NCBI GenBank assembly: GCA_018296165.2
Contig: JACKQL020000035.1
Coordinates: forward strand, 310,001 to 374,000
Length of the DNA: 64,000 nt
Direction: 5' to 3'
From: Termitomyces sp. T153
Lineage: Eukaryota; Basidiomycota; Agaricomycetes; Agaricales; Lyophyllaceae
Positions 47,066 through 59,223 of the stretch are shown here, piece after piece; the first letter of the stretch is position 1, and every line of letters begins with the position of its first letter. The notes under the pieces are model-generated. The model made no database searches. It saw only the letters and a list, made by a program, of their open reading frames with translations, and was not told the origin of the DNA. The translations under genes and the position numbers were made by a program.

Positions 47066-48612
47066 ATAAATATATGGGTGAAAGCCGAAGTATGTATTGG
47101 ATAGAAGAATTTTGTTTTTTTTTTTGGTTGGGGATATAATAGTGCAAATTATCGAGTGATTATTGCGCGCAAACTTGAGACTTGGAGGCAGGCGATGCGG
47201 CGCGAAACATAATGACATGTGCAAGGCCCGAGCCCGTGTATGTACTAAACCGGTGATGCGAGCCAACTTCCTGGACCCAGACCTGGATGGGGGCAACGGC
47301 ACTAGTAAAAGTGTCCGAGTCCGAGGCAAGCAATGAGGCTCAGCCATTCCAGGCTGGTTGTACAAAGGAGCACACACACGGATGAAGAGATAATTCAGAA
47401 ACAAATTCCAAAGTATATATATATATATGTACATACATAACAAGGAATGTCTCGAGGACAGACCAGGCACGATCATCATGATCGGTCAACAAACGCCACG
47501 TTCATGGAATAGACAAGTGGAGAAAAAAAGGGGTGCACTCGAAAAAGTACGGCAGTGTACGGGCCTTCGGAATCAACCTGGTAATGAGTTCAGGCGGCTA
47601 TGAGGTCACTCGGAGCCAAGGCCCTGGCTTTTTGAAGAAACCACGAGTGAGTGGCGCTTATTGTTGCAAAAGGTTCGCAGGTTCTTCAATTTTAAACTCT
47701 TACCCTGCCAAGGGGTGTGTTACATTCATCTGTACGTGAGTGAACGAGTTTTTTTTAAAATAGTATACAGATTTGGTATTCGCCGAACCCAAAACGCAAA
47801 ACCCAAAAATACGATATCAAATCCTCCACCCGGAGAGAAGCCCTTGGCAAGAGGGAGGGGGAAAATAAAATGCAAATCTCCGTATCAGTCGCAGACGCCG
47901 CGTTTTTTCAAGAGCTAGATCGGAGTATGTAGTGGGCTAGATGAGGCTTTTTTTGCCTTGAGGCAGGTGGGGGTCACGAGGAATAGTGTATTTCTCAGCG
48001 ATAGTGCGCAGCGTATGTCCGCACTGTTGTCACTGGCACGCACTGGATGCGTGCTTGAGTAAGGACCATGCGGGATCCATGAGGAGAGGGAACGAGATTT
48101 GGTGAGGTGTGGGAGAACATGACTGACATGGAAAACAGCATTGTCATTGGAGGCGGCCAGAACGTACATGGACAACACGCGGCAGGGCGGGGATAGCCAA
48201 TCGGCACTTGTTGCAAACATACAGACTTCTGCCGAGGAGCCTACAGACACATTTCCCGAGATGGGAATAGTTTACCCAGAGAGATGTGCTCCATACGGGG
48301 AGATGTCGTTGGCACGCCGTAAGCAGGCATTGAGCGAGATCATAGGAGATTCGGGAGGGTGTCATGTGGACGGGAGCGCAGGGGGGCCAGAGTAGGCCCG
48401 CCACAGAGGAGCATGTGGGGCAGTTCCACGGGGATGAGAACGAGCCATGTGCGCATCAGCTTCGAGGCGGGCGAGGCCGCGCTGGGCGGAGTGGCCGGGG
48501 GGCGTGCGCCTCGTGTTTGGAGCGCGTGATGGCCGGTGCCGACTCCGAGGAGACCCGATTTGGGGTCGCAGCGGGGATATGAACCGCGCGTCCGGGCGAG
48601 GCTGCGCTGCCC
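47066..48612. other. intergenic, no supported gene
   Basis: About 1.5 kb. It contains the BCAT 3' flank, a (TA)n run near 47,413-47,428 and A-rich tracts. GC content rises sharply from about 48.35 kb toward the next gene. Frames at 47,915-48,404 on both strands overlap and show no domain. Confidence 0.5.
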
Positions 48613-50533
48613 ATGTCTCTCTCCTCCCCCGACGTCCCTCGCTCGTCCCCGCCCGTCTCCCCGCCCGCCAACTCCCCCGCCGGCCTCGCAAAGCTCCTCG
48701 CCGACGCCTATGCCGACGCCGACGCCCTCCGCCGCGAGCTCGCTGCCACCAAGCGCCGCGTCGACCACGCAGACCGCCTCATCGCCTCTCTCCAGGCCCT
48801 CCACGACAACGACCCCGCCGTCGACGTCCTCAACAAGGCCGAGCAGCGCGCCCTCGCCGCAGAGCAGGCCCGCGACGACGCCGACGTCAGGCGCAGCGCC
48901 ATCGAGGCCAGCTGGGCCCAGCTCAACGCCTACCTCGCCCAGCTCGACGCCGTCGCCGCCGATGCCCGCGCAGGCTTCTCCCGCGTCTTTGACAGCGGCG
49001 GGCCCTTTGTCGCCCCCGGCCAGGTCCCCGCTCTCGCAGCCAGCCGCCACAGCAGAAGCAGGCTGCAGGGCGTGTTCCCGTCTCTGCCCCTGCCGCCGCA
49101 TCCAGGCACTGGCTCGCGGCGCCCGCGAACGCCGAGCATCGACGGCTACGGCCACCCACCGAGCAAAAAGCCTCGTGGTGACTATGATCCTGTCAGTCGC
49201 TGTGCCATTCTCCCTGCGTCTGCTGATTTCCCGCCAGAACCTCCCCCAGCCACGCATGATCCTCCCGCCCCCACCCTCCCATCTCCCACGCTCCCACTCC
49301 CGCGACTCCTCGCGCTCCTCCTCCTCGTCCACCAGCGTCGGCGACATGATCCTCCAGGCCTCAGAGGGCCACCCCAACGGCAACGGCAACGCCATCGACC
49401 CAGCCCAGCAGCTCGCCCGCCGCAAACACCGCCAAGACACCCACTCCCACTTTGGCCCCATCCCCTATGACCACGAACAGCACATGCGCCGCGGCTATCC
49501 GCCCGACTATCAAAACGTGGCCCACGAGTACCGTTCCTCGCCAAAACAGGCCGGTACCGTCGTCCTCACAGGTGCCGCCGGGGCTGCCGAACCCCTCGCT
49601 CAGCCTGGCCAGGCACGCGAGTTCCAGACCCACATCTTTGCTCCCGTCGTGACAGGCGCCCCAGTCAAGAAATCAAAGTTCCCGCAGCCAAGCTCTTCCG
49701 CACCCGAGGCCGCAGCACCCGTCGCCCCTCCTGTCGCTGCTTTCCCTCCCACGAACGAACAGGGACAGCGCATCTGCCGCCAGTGCGGAATGGCCGGCCG
49801 GTACAAGGACGGCAAATGCGTCGAAAAGTGGGGTCCGGGTCCGATGGGCCCGGGCACCGTGTGCGATCGCTGCCGCAAGAAGATGAAGCGCGTCGAACGC
49901 CGCGGCACCCTCGAAAACCAGCACCAGGCTTCCCAGCTCCCCGCCTCCGCCTCCCTCGCCCATCTCGCCCGTTCTCAGTCCCATACCACCATCCACCGCT
50001 CAGACACCCTCCCCGCAATCCCACACCACTTCCATCTCTCTTCTACACGCAGCGACGTCCACCAGCCCTCTCCGCGTCCTCCTCTACCTCAGCCCAATGG
50101 CACCCCGCGTCCCCCACGCAGCCCTGGCCCCTCGATCGCCGCCATCCGCGAGGACGACGATCTCCCTCGTGGCACCGCAACCAGCCGCTCCAACTCGCGC
50201 AACGGTGCCCGCGTGGTCGCTGGGCGTGCGACGCCCCTGGGCACCTCGCGAGCCTCCCCGCTCAAACACAACAGTGCCTCGAAGCGCTCGTCGCGGTCGC
50301 CCGGTTCCATCATGGACGTCGACGCGGACGGCGATGCAGACGAGGACGCCGACGAGGTGGACGCTGCGTTTGAGGGGCTTGTGGCGCTCGGCGAAGAGGC
50401 CGCGAGTGCGAGACCCGATATGGAGGTCGATGGCGCTGGTGATGCCGAGCAGGAGTTGCTCGAGGCCGTTGATGCTGCCGAGGCAAATAGTAATCCGTCC
50501 ACCAATAGTGGGAGGTTGAAGGAGGAAGACTGA
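48613..50533 (+). CDS. coiled-coil protein with GATA-like CxxC...CxxC zinc finger
   Basis: Two exons joined across a 46-nt intron (49,192-49,237, GTCAGT...CGCCAG) give 624 residues. Residues about 20-135 form an Ala/Arg/Asp-rich coiled coil (LAKLLADAYADADALRREL...). Basic and Pro/Ser-rich sequence with a likely nuclear signal (PSKKPRGDY) follows. A zinc-finger-like module lies at about 49,771-49,905: CRQC, then 25 residues including GRYKDGKCVEKWGPGPMGPGT, then CDRC and a basic tail (RKKMKRVERR). GATA fingers usually have 17-20 residues in the loop, so this is a divergent or extended type. The C terminus is Ser/Pro-rich and ends very acidic. It is probably a nuclear regulator; the partner and targets are unknown. 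The very high GC gives long open frames in other phases; the coiled coil and the finger decided the frames used. Confidence 0.72.
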
Positions 50534-51068
50534 CAGGCTGAAAAAAAGAAAAAAAAAATTCTTCTTGTGCTTTCGTCTCTTTCGTGTTTTCTATCTGTAT
50601 GTGTCCGTCCTCTTGGCTCCCTGTCACCGTTGACGATACCCTCCCATCCTCCCAAATACGCCTGCCACAATCCATTGTATTAATGCACGCTTTCGTTCGT
50701 TATATATAAAAGTACGCCTCGTCGTGGTATCATAGATGTAACAATTTAATCCATGTAGGAAACAACACTTGAACAAGATTGCCACATATTCCTGTCAAAT
50801 CAGCGTAATATTCGATTGTTGTACAGAGTGGATGATGTCAAGAAAAGAAAATGTAAAGTATGATACAGGTATAAGGAGGCCGTGTCGGAGAAAATATCCC
50901 AGCAGGCAGGGTGGTATGTAGTACATTATTCTACGTGGTAAAAAGTGTCAAGTAAAATACAGGCTGAAACTTGGGGTCTTGTCGGTACAACGGTGACCGA
51001 GCCGGTACATGGTAGTACATGATGGTACATAGATGTCCAAGAGTCCAATGATATCATCAGGGATATCT
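50534..51068. other. intergenic between convergent genes, no gene seen
   Basis: The 3' flanks of the zinc-finger gene (plus) and the small hypothetical gene (minus) meet here. The sequence is A/T-rich, and a short GGTACA-type repeat occurs around 50,985-51,030 (GTCGGTACAAC, GCCGGTACATGG, GATGGTACATAG). Confidence 0.5.
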
Positions 51069-51657
51069 TCATTCGGTGGCGGCTTCCGAGGGGGGCGACT
51101 TTGAATCATCCTTATCCTTCTGCTCCTCTTGCATCCGGCGAGTTTTTTCTAGACCGCGCTTAATGCCCAGAATAAAATCGGGCTATATATGCAGGTCATT
51201 GAATGTTGACATGGAAAATTAGATAGACTCACGAGAACCGCGCGCAGTCGGAGGATTCTGCGGTGATGTTCGTTTTCCGGGTCAAAAACGAAGATGAATG
51301 GAGGGCTGGGGTTGGCGGAGTCCGTCTAAGAGCAAAAGTGAGTAGATCGGCGCATAGGAGACTGTTGAAAAAAAATCATGAGGAACGTACGGCAGGAGAG
51401 GAGGAGGAGGAGGATTGGGGTTCTAATGACGCGCGCTGCTCAGATCGGGAATGGGGGGCACGAAAACTGAGAAACATACGGGATGGTGGGCGAAGGTAGG
51501 GATGATGTCGTCGTATGGACCGAGATTGGTATGATGGGAGGCATCCTGAGGAGGTACCAGCAGACTCGCCTAGGCGCAAGTCGACAGAATTTGTAGTCGA
51601 TGGGTGGGTCTCATCCCCTGGATAGGGAGGCGGGGGCGAGTCACGATTCGGTTCCAT
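51069..51657 (-). CDS. small hypothetical protein, 129 residues
   Basis: Five exons on the minus strand with introns at 51,546-51,585, 51,436-51,479, 51,326-51,390 and 51,183-51,232 give a frame of exactly 130 codons including the stop. The N-terminal half is Pro/Ser-rich (MEPNRDSPPPPYPGDE). The C-terminal half has a compact conserved-looking block (PPFIFVFDPENEHHRRILRLRAVLPDFILGIKRGLEKTRR) followed by a charged tail. I do not recognise the family. The first intron (40 nt, GTCGAC donor) is the weakest part; without it the frame does not reach the clearly coding last two exons. Confidence 0.5.
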
Positions 51658-54600
51658 GCTGTGCGGTAGATGGATAAAAACGTCAGGATCGTCCTGCGGC
51701 TGCTTTTAAACCCAATGAGTTTGAAAAAAAAAAGAATCAGTCTGATTGAAATTGAATAGTTAGTTTTTTTTTTGCGTACTTGATTCGCGTCACACGGTTG
51801 CCACGTCCCCCTGAAATTTTATAAAAGTGCCAAGTAGCAGATATTTTTTCTCGATTACAGTCTTTTGGTCTCCGTCTCCGAGTCGTCGTCCTGCCTTCGA
51901 TTGCGGTGAACTTGTGAGAAGCTCCATTTGATACCCCTTTAGCATGATAGTCGTCTAAGAATATTCGAAGCCGGAATGACACTTGACCTTTTGGGTTCAT
52001 GAACGACGACACGAGGTGCAGGAGGTTCCCGTGGGGGTCCGCAGTTCCCAGGCTACCAGAGTTCGATCCCTGAAATGAATCAAAGGTTATTTCCAGAAGT
52101 CAACAGCCATGGAGGATAATTCTGAATGTTACCTTCCTGACCGTTTAGCGCCTTCTGCTGTTTCAGGTAATTCACTGTTTGATATTACTGATCGCAGCTG
52201 ACCCTATCCATGGAAATGAACATTCGAGCTCCAACTCCGTAGCTCAAAGGGATTGGACAGTTGAAACTTGGACGTGTGCCCTTCAGGTCAATAGTCAAAT
52301 TTCCAAGTTCTCAAAAAAATCGCTGCTAATGCGCGACGAGGTCATCATCCTGGGCTTTTCATGGTTGACGACGTGCTTGCGGGTCAAACGAATCCTTGTG
52401 CACACTTGACTCAAAGAACTGGAACTTTTATGAGCTTCAGCTTCAATTGAGAAACTGCTAACTTTGGCCTCGAGTCGAGTCACCCTTTCACAAACAACAA
52501 ACAATTTTTCCGTCGCGACCACGTGACTTGTTCAAATGAGTCACACCGCTTCACCTGATGGGTCCGTGTCCGTGTTTCCCCGTTGCGGGACAAACGAATA
52601 TTATATGCTGGGAGACTAGCGCATATTTCTCTTATTCAAATTGTATCACAAACCGGTGAGAACTCGAGAGTTGGGATCGCGACTCACCGTCAATCACTCC
52701 CTCAATTTGAACAAGCAAATCTCGACAGCAAAGTACTAGAAAACCAGAATATTGGTAGCCTCAAGCTGCCCGAAAGCGACAACATGAATGCACTGTTGTT
52801 TGTGAACAGTGCTAGCCTATACCTCCGCCGAGTTCCGGTCCAGCTGGATCTCGGAATACTGACGTGGCGCAGAGCCGAAGTTTTCAAAATCTATCGCTTT
52901 TTATAAAGTAGGCGTTGTGCTGAGTTCTCGCCTTTTTTGGAGTGGGAACGCACGATGTGTCATCGCGAGTCCAAGCGAGAGATGCTCCTGCACCGCGAAA
53001 TTGAAAGCTATTCGTACTTGAGAAGGCGATGGTAAGGCCAGTTCGAACTCAGCCACCCTTTCACGATGCCAATTGCTTGAGCAATATAACCTGTTCTTAT
53101 AGACCAATACGTTGAACGAGTACCTTGCTGATGGCCGGAGCGAAACTGTAAGCCTCCTGGTGAAGTCCAGACATCTCTGTACATCAACCTCTTGGAAGGT
53201 ACGACGTCGCTTTTTTGACTCTGAGGGTTCGATTAGGTTTCCAGCAGAAATATCGCTCTCAGTTCATCTAGGTTAATTCGACATGATCAGTGGGAAGAAT
53301 ACCGCCCCATTGTTTTACTAACATCCGATACTGCTTGGCTTGGGGGCCAACGTTATCGTCGGAAGGCGATGCTGAGAGCCAGCCAACTATAATAATCAAG
53401 CTCAATTTCAGAGGGGAGAGTCAACAGCAAGTGAGGAAATGGGTCTTACCTTCTTCAAGACGAAAAAAAACGATTATACCCATTGTCCGCTGCAATTTCT
53501 TCCCTCAACAATCGAGCCATATCGGGGTCTATCAAGGAAAGCCCGTGATATTTTGCAAGGAACTTGTGGGTATTCGGGCATATTGGTGCAAACCGGGAGG
53601 ATGATGGTCGAGCAGAAATGGACGGATGCTCTCGTACTTCTTTTAAGCTCTACTTTCAAATTCGTTCGGCGCAAGATTAGGTGGTATGAAATACATAATC
53701 TCGCCACCCCCGCCCTGCTGAAGATTTTTTGTTTTTTTTTTTTTGAGATCAAACGGCAGATCGCATCACAAGATAGTTTCGGCGCTATCGTCCAGATGAG
53801 TTTGTTATTCCCCCAAGATGATACTTGCGAAACTTGACTCTTGGGTAGGACGTCGCGAAAGGGGGAGGAATCCACAAGTTTATGCGGATGTGGAATGAAG
53901 TAAGATTAATTCCGCGGATCGGTTCCCATGCATCCCGGCTTCTACATCTAGTCAGCCGCCCGGGGTTTCATGGCAGTCTGATTAATGGCAGGGTTCGTGG
54001 GCGAAACCATCATGTCATTTTTTTCAAGTCACTTTAGAGGCGGTCACGGCGCCAGTAGGAGTTCGTCATGCAAGGTTGGTCAATTGCAACTACTTTTCAA
54101 ATCAATATCTGCTATTCATGGCGATTGGCTTTGACACAATCTTATGTCTGGGGTTGGCCCTTGAATAATCTGAAAAAGTCCTGCAAGAGTGCAAGAGAGC
54201 CAATCGCCCTTAGGCTCATAATCCCACGAGGAGGTCATGGTTATATTGTCTGATGACGCCATGGGTTAGTACTCTAGCTAAGAATCAGAGCGATTGAACC
54301 TCATGGACATATGCATACTAGCATCGAGCGACCTGCAGAACCTGCAGAGAAAAAACTCCTTTCTGAAAGTATGATGTTTGACCATCTCGCGACGCGTTCC
54401 AAACGCGAAGAAAGTAGAAGAATCGAGAAACACCATGGCTAAGGCTTCAATACTGCGAATCTTCGTCGCTCAGGTCATCCCATCTGTTGAGCTCTGGCAA
54501 GATGAATTGGGCAGGCCAGCGAGAACCATGATGACCGGTCCTATCCGATACCCTCATAATTATTCAGCCCTGGAACAGAAGATACGATAGCCTGTGGGTC

Positions 54601-57190
54601 AAAGATATGAAAGATGGAAATTCAAAACGTGAGCATAAACCACAGTCATACATTGAATTTTTGTAGAACCTGAAATTAGCCATTCGAGTGCCATGTTTGG
54701 AAAAATTCATGATCAATGTGTCGCGATCTTTGAAGAGAATTCTGACCATGAATGCGAGCATCCAGCTATGCTCAAGTTTGGAGCCGGGCCTGAGGCTTGG
54801 GTAGTATTAGTTGCATACTTTTGATACTAACACTGGTATAGTCCATCCGCTGAACGTGACCGGATTCGAGTTATATTCCCATTTCCATTCATCGCCAGGA
54901 GCGGGCAGGCCATTCCAGGAACTCAATCGCCTACAAGTGGCCGTGAAATGGATACTCATGAGCATGTTTAGATTCGACTCGGAGACAAATTGAAGACGGA
55001 TATCCAATAAGCTCGTTCAATACAAAACGGCCATGGCATCCACTTTTTACTACCTGAGTCCCAGAGATGGAGTCGTAAGTCATGTATTAGTGAACGCGGT
55101 GGTAGATCAAGCCAGATCCTAACATGATGTTCATTTATTGGCCCGGAAGTACTGCCACCACACATGACATTTCGGTTCTGTGTAATTCCGCGTGTTGATG
55201 CCTTTAACTAATATCAATGTAATACTCAAAACCATTTATATCGCAGAATCTCGTAGTTACACTCTTCTCTATCAAGGTGCGCTTTCCCCTATCCACCAGG
55301 ATTTGGGCTGGTTTCGATGGTGCTATCAGATTCCCTCCTGTACAAGTAGCTGGCAATGAACGTAAAAAGACAACTTGGCGTACTTACGTGCCACTACTGC
55401 CAATAACTTGAATTTGCTTATAGTGCTGATCCAGTGCGGCCAATTGCAACTAATGACACGCTCTGCAAACACTCATCTGGAGTGGAGAAGTTTTGTCTCC
55501 CCGCATAGCGTATAACTGGCAGAGCAGAACGGATAACTGGTATCACCCATCATGATATGCACATTTGACCCGCCTGAAGCTGAAACTTCATCTGTCCGGT
55601 CACACATCATGAGGCGTCGACTCTGACTCAATTGCTATCCGGGAAGACAAGGTGTAATACGATGGGCAAGTTTTGTACGGTCGGAACTCCAAGACCTTGC
55701 CACTGCCTTAGATGGTGGTAAAACTGGTGACTATACAACGTGTGTCACCTGTGGCAAGACGCAGAACAAAATCGTGCTTAACCCGTTCGAGGCGTTCCAG
55801 AAAGACCCCTGAGTAGTTTCCATAACCGACCTCTCAGGACTGTATCTTTGCTTCAGGATTATAATCAAAGATCAATGCGCTCAGTGAAATCCAGATGATA
55901 TGTCGAAGCATAGACACAAGGTAACGGGTGAGTAAAGGTAGACACCTTTCAGATAAGTCTTCTCACTTGTAGCAATCGCTAGTGACTTCGGCTCTGGCTA
56001 CGGAAGAGATCCGACGTTCGCCGCCAAGTCAACATATGGATACTAATTTGTGTACAAGCACTGCCAGGGCAGTCCAATGTTGACGGTCTGTTTCTTGACA
56101 TCTATTACTAGTAGTTTTCCGATGGGTACTTGCTCATTACATCTCGGTCAGTATTGGTCGTTCAAAGGACACGAAAGTACTGTTCTGATCTTCTATGTTT
56201 CACAGCTGGTAAAGGGGAAACCCATAAAGCCCCTCAGAAGATCTGCAAATGAGTAACACCAGGTCTCCCAAGGTAAGGCCTTGCAGGCACCCGTCCTAGC
56301 AACCAATCGTGAAGTACAGACACCCCTCACCACAGTGTATGAGCCTGCTCACGACACTACATGTAGATCGATTCCAAACAAGCCGTCATCAAGAAACCCA
56401 GAAACCTGTCCTCGTTCTGACTGGATCGAAGTGAATGTCAGTGACTGTAAAATTGCTATCTCTCTAGTCGAGCATAATCTCTCCCTTCAGGTACCAGGAA
56501 TAGCATACTGTAGCCCCAGATAGTCGTAGTACATACGAGAAATGTTCATGCTGGGTAATCGAGCTGTTGTAGCAAAATCGGCGAGTATCCACCTGTTTGT
56601 AGCAGTTAACAGTTTTGTCAGTACCGCAATTGTGTCTTACTCGGGTGACTGTCTAGAATTACCAAGAGTTGATTTTCTATGCCAGGCTGCACCCTCACAT
56701 CGAGAGTTACTCCCGAACACAGCGGTGCACCTGCACCGTGGTTATTTCCATCATCAGGATCCTCCCTCTGGATTGCGCTTGCGAGAAACGCGAAATCCGC
56801 AGAATTCAGGACGCTTTACTGTTCGAGAACGGGTTACAAATGCCGCAATGCAGTGACAAAGACGTGTCACTCCATTGTTATCGCACTCCATCGTCATCGG
56901 CCTCAAATCTTCCTTCTGCATTTTTAGGTTAGTAGCCCTCTGCTTCAAGTAATGCAACCAATGACGAAGGCTGATCTTGTGAGTTCAGATTTCAAATCAG
57001 CACCTCTAATTGAACTAATGCTAATGCTCGGAAACTACGAAAACACTGAAATTTCAAATCTGATTGAAGACGAGAATTCAGAGTTCAGACGTTTGACGTT
57101 CGCAGTTTTTCGTCACCTAACTACTGTGACCCTCCACAGTCGGGTCTCCAAACCTGTGCTGGAGTTCCATATCAACATACAAAAAAGGTA
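51658..57190. other. gene-poor 5.5-kb interval
   Basis: CpG content is normal, unlike the transposon tracts, but no frame longer than about 133 codons is present and none shows a domain or convincing exon chain. The longest (53,439-53,837 plus, 53,474-53,875 minus) overlap one another. T-tracts (for example 53,728-53,744) and several E-box-like motifs occur. It may hold decayed host genes or noncoding RNAs that I cannot identify. Confidence 0.45.
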
Positions 57191-58646
57191 ATGCCTATAC
57201 ATTTAAATATCTCCATACATTAGAGCATATTTGTAACCGGCACCTGCCAAATGAACAAAAATTTGATGGCTCCACAACCAAAATTTGGTTCATCCTAACA
57301 TGGAAAGCATGACATGACAGTATCCGTGATGGGTGCCCATAAGGGAAATAAGTCAGATTTGATATGACAACTGACCATCTCAACAATGGCGAGTAATGGC
57401 CAATTGCTGCAATCTCTTGTTGCTGCTATGCCTATATATCTTCACAAGTGTCTTCTCCAGCACCTCTACTGGATGTGGCTACCATTGGTTGCCATTGGTG
57501 GACTCTTTCACTTTCTGTATGGAGCAAATACTGTGGACCAGGTTGCCGTGCACATGTCAATCACTACATCTGACACACAACCTCCATGGCCAAAGCAAGG
57601 AGGGAAGCAGATTGATCAAGAATGGTTGGATTCTATGACAAACCATGGTGATCTGTGGGGATTTAGGTACTGTAAACTACATGGTCCTCAAAACATATCA
57701 CTTATATCCATTGACTCTCTGAAGAGTTAAAGCTAATGATACCAGTTTATGTTTCCATAGAAAAATACCAAAGATTGAGAAAGAATGGAGAGTCCTCTGG
57801 CTACAAGTGCTGAAGATGTCCCACAATCATTATCACACTTCTATATTGGGATGTCACAGCATCCAAAACAGGCTAACAATAATATATTGGGCAAGTGTGA
57901 AGAGGGGGTTGCAAGAGGGGGTTGCATGGGGTTGATTTGGGCTTGATAGTTCTGATTATACCCTTTACCTCATCACATCTGTAGCCACCCATGGCTCATT
58001 GTCTTCCTCCATTGTTTATACTACTTATAAACATGCAGGCAACATTGACAACAACATCATCATCTCACACTGTGCTTGCATATAAGTACATTACATCCTC
58101 ATTACCATCATCCTCACACTGTGCTTGCAGATTAGATTCCCTACATCATGTGTTGTCATTTCAAATCTTTCAGATCACTCTAGATCATTCAGCTTTGATT
58201 AGATCTCTTCAATCATAATCTAGTCTCATGTCACATCCCTGCAGTGCATGAGAAAGTCTTTTCTGCCTCCCTAGAGCTTCTGACAGTCATTTCACCACTG
58301 TGTCACCTTGTCCCATGACACCTTCCCTGTAAGGGTGACCTCTGGAGGCTATGGCTCAATCACACAACTGGCAAAGAGAGATCCAAAGTCTATTCATCAC
58401 AGTACAATGTCTCCAAGTAGGATTACACACCTGGCAAAGAGAGATCCAAAGAAAACAAGTCTGAGGATCTCCAATGCCAGGGTTTGGAGAATCTACTCAA
58501 AATTACATGACCTTGCCACATGGGTTCTGCACAGGATGCATGTGGCAACTGATCATGTGACCAATCACCTGACCAAAACATGTGCATCAGCAGTTCCCTG
58601 ACATTTCCCTCCATCTCCTAAGAATGCTGGCCTTTCAGCTAAAGAA
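57191..58646. other. start of right-hand CpG-poor tract, upstream region of Gypsy element C
   Basis: CpG becomes scarce from about 57.2 kb. A 114-codon frame (57,386-57,730) has hydrophobic segments but no recognisable family. Short direct repeats are present: CTCACACTGTGCTTGCA at about 58,060 and 58,112, and ACTGGCAAAGAGAGATCC/CCTGGCAAAGAGAGATCC at about 58,368 and 58,431. The 5' LTR of the following element should lie here, but I could not fix its ends. Confidence 0.35.
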
Positions 58647-59223
58647 GTGGCTGAGATCAGAGCTTCTCACATGCAATTCCACCTGATGATGACTCAACTT
58701 CCTGTGAGGTTTGATGACTCACCTCAAGCTTCCTTGTCCCAAACACTATCTGCTGTCTCATCCTCTCAGGCCATAGGGGCCTTCATTCTCCTGATTGCTG
58801 GTGTTGGAATCAATGGTATGTCATTTGCTGTTCCTGTATCCCTTCAATCCTGCTTTCCAAATGTTGATGCAGCAGTGCTGTCTGCACTCTTGATTGATCC
58901 TCCATCAAACTCTGGCTCCATACTTAGAGGCCCCCTCTATGCATCGACAATGATAACCAAACTCTCACATACATTGACAAGCCTGAAAACCTCAGCAAAG
59001 AACCTGCCCTCTGCAATGGCCCTCTCTGGGACAGACCTCCCCATTTCAACCTCTGTGCCCCCCATGGAAATGCCCCCCCTAAACATACTCCAACCCCACC
59101 AAAATGCCCAAATCCCTCCATGCCAATCCATGGGCCCTGGAGTACCTCAACCTCCTCTCCCCAATAACTCCCCTTCACCCCTACTAGTCCCCTTACCCAT
59201 CCTATCCACCAAAAACAATTACT

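Noticed and set aside
48340..49461. 373-codon minus-strand frame and other long frames in 48.3-50.7 kb
   Set aside because: Very high GC lowers stop frequency in all phases. Only the plus-strand frames with the coiled coil and CxxC finger show protein-like patterns.
53439..53875. overlapping frames of about 130 codons on both strands
   Set aside because: No domain, no upstream promoter or splice continuation, and the plus and minus frames compete for the same DNA.
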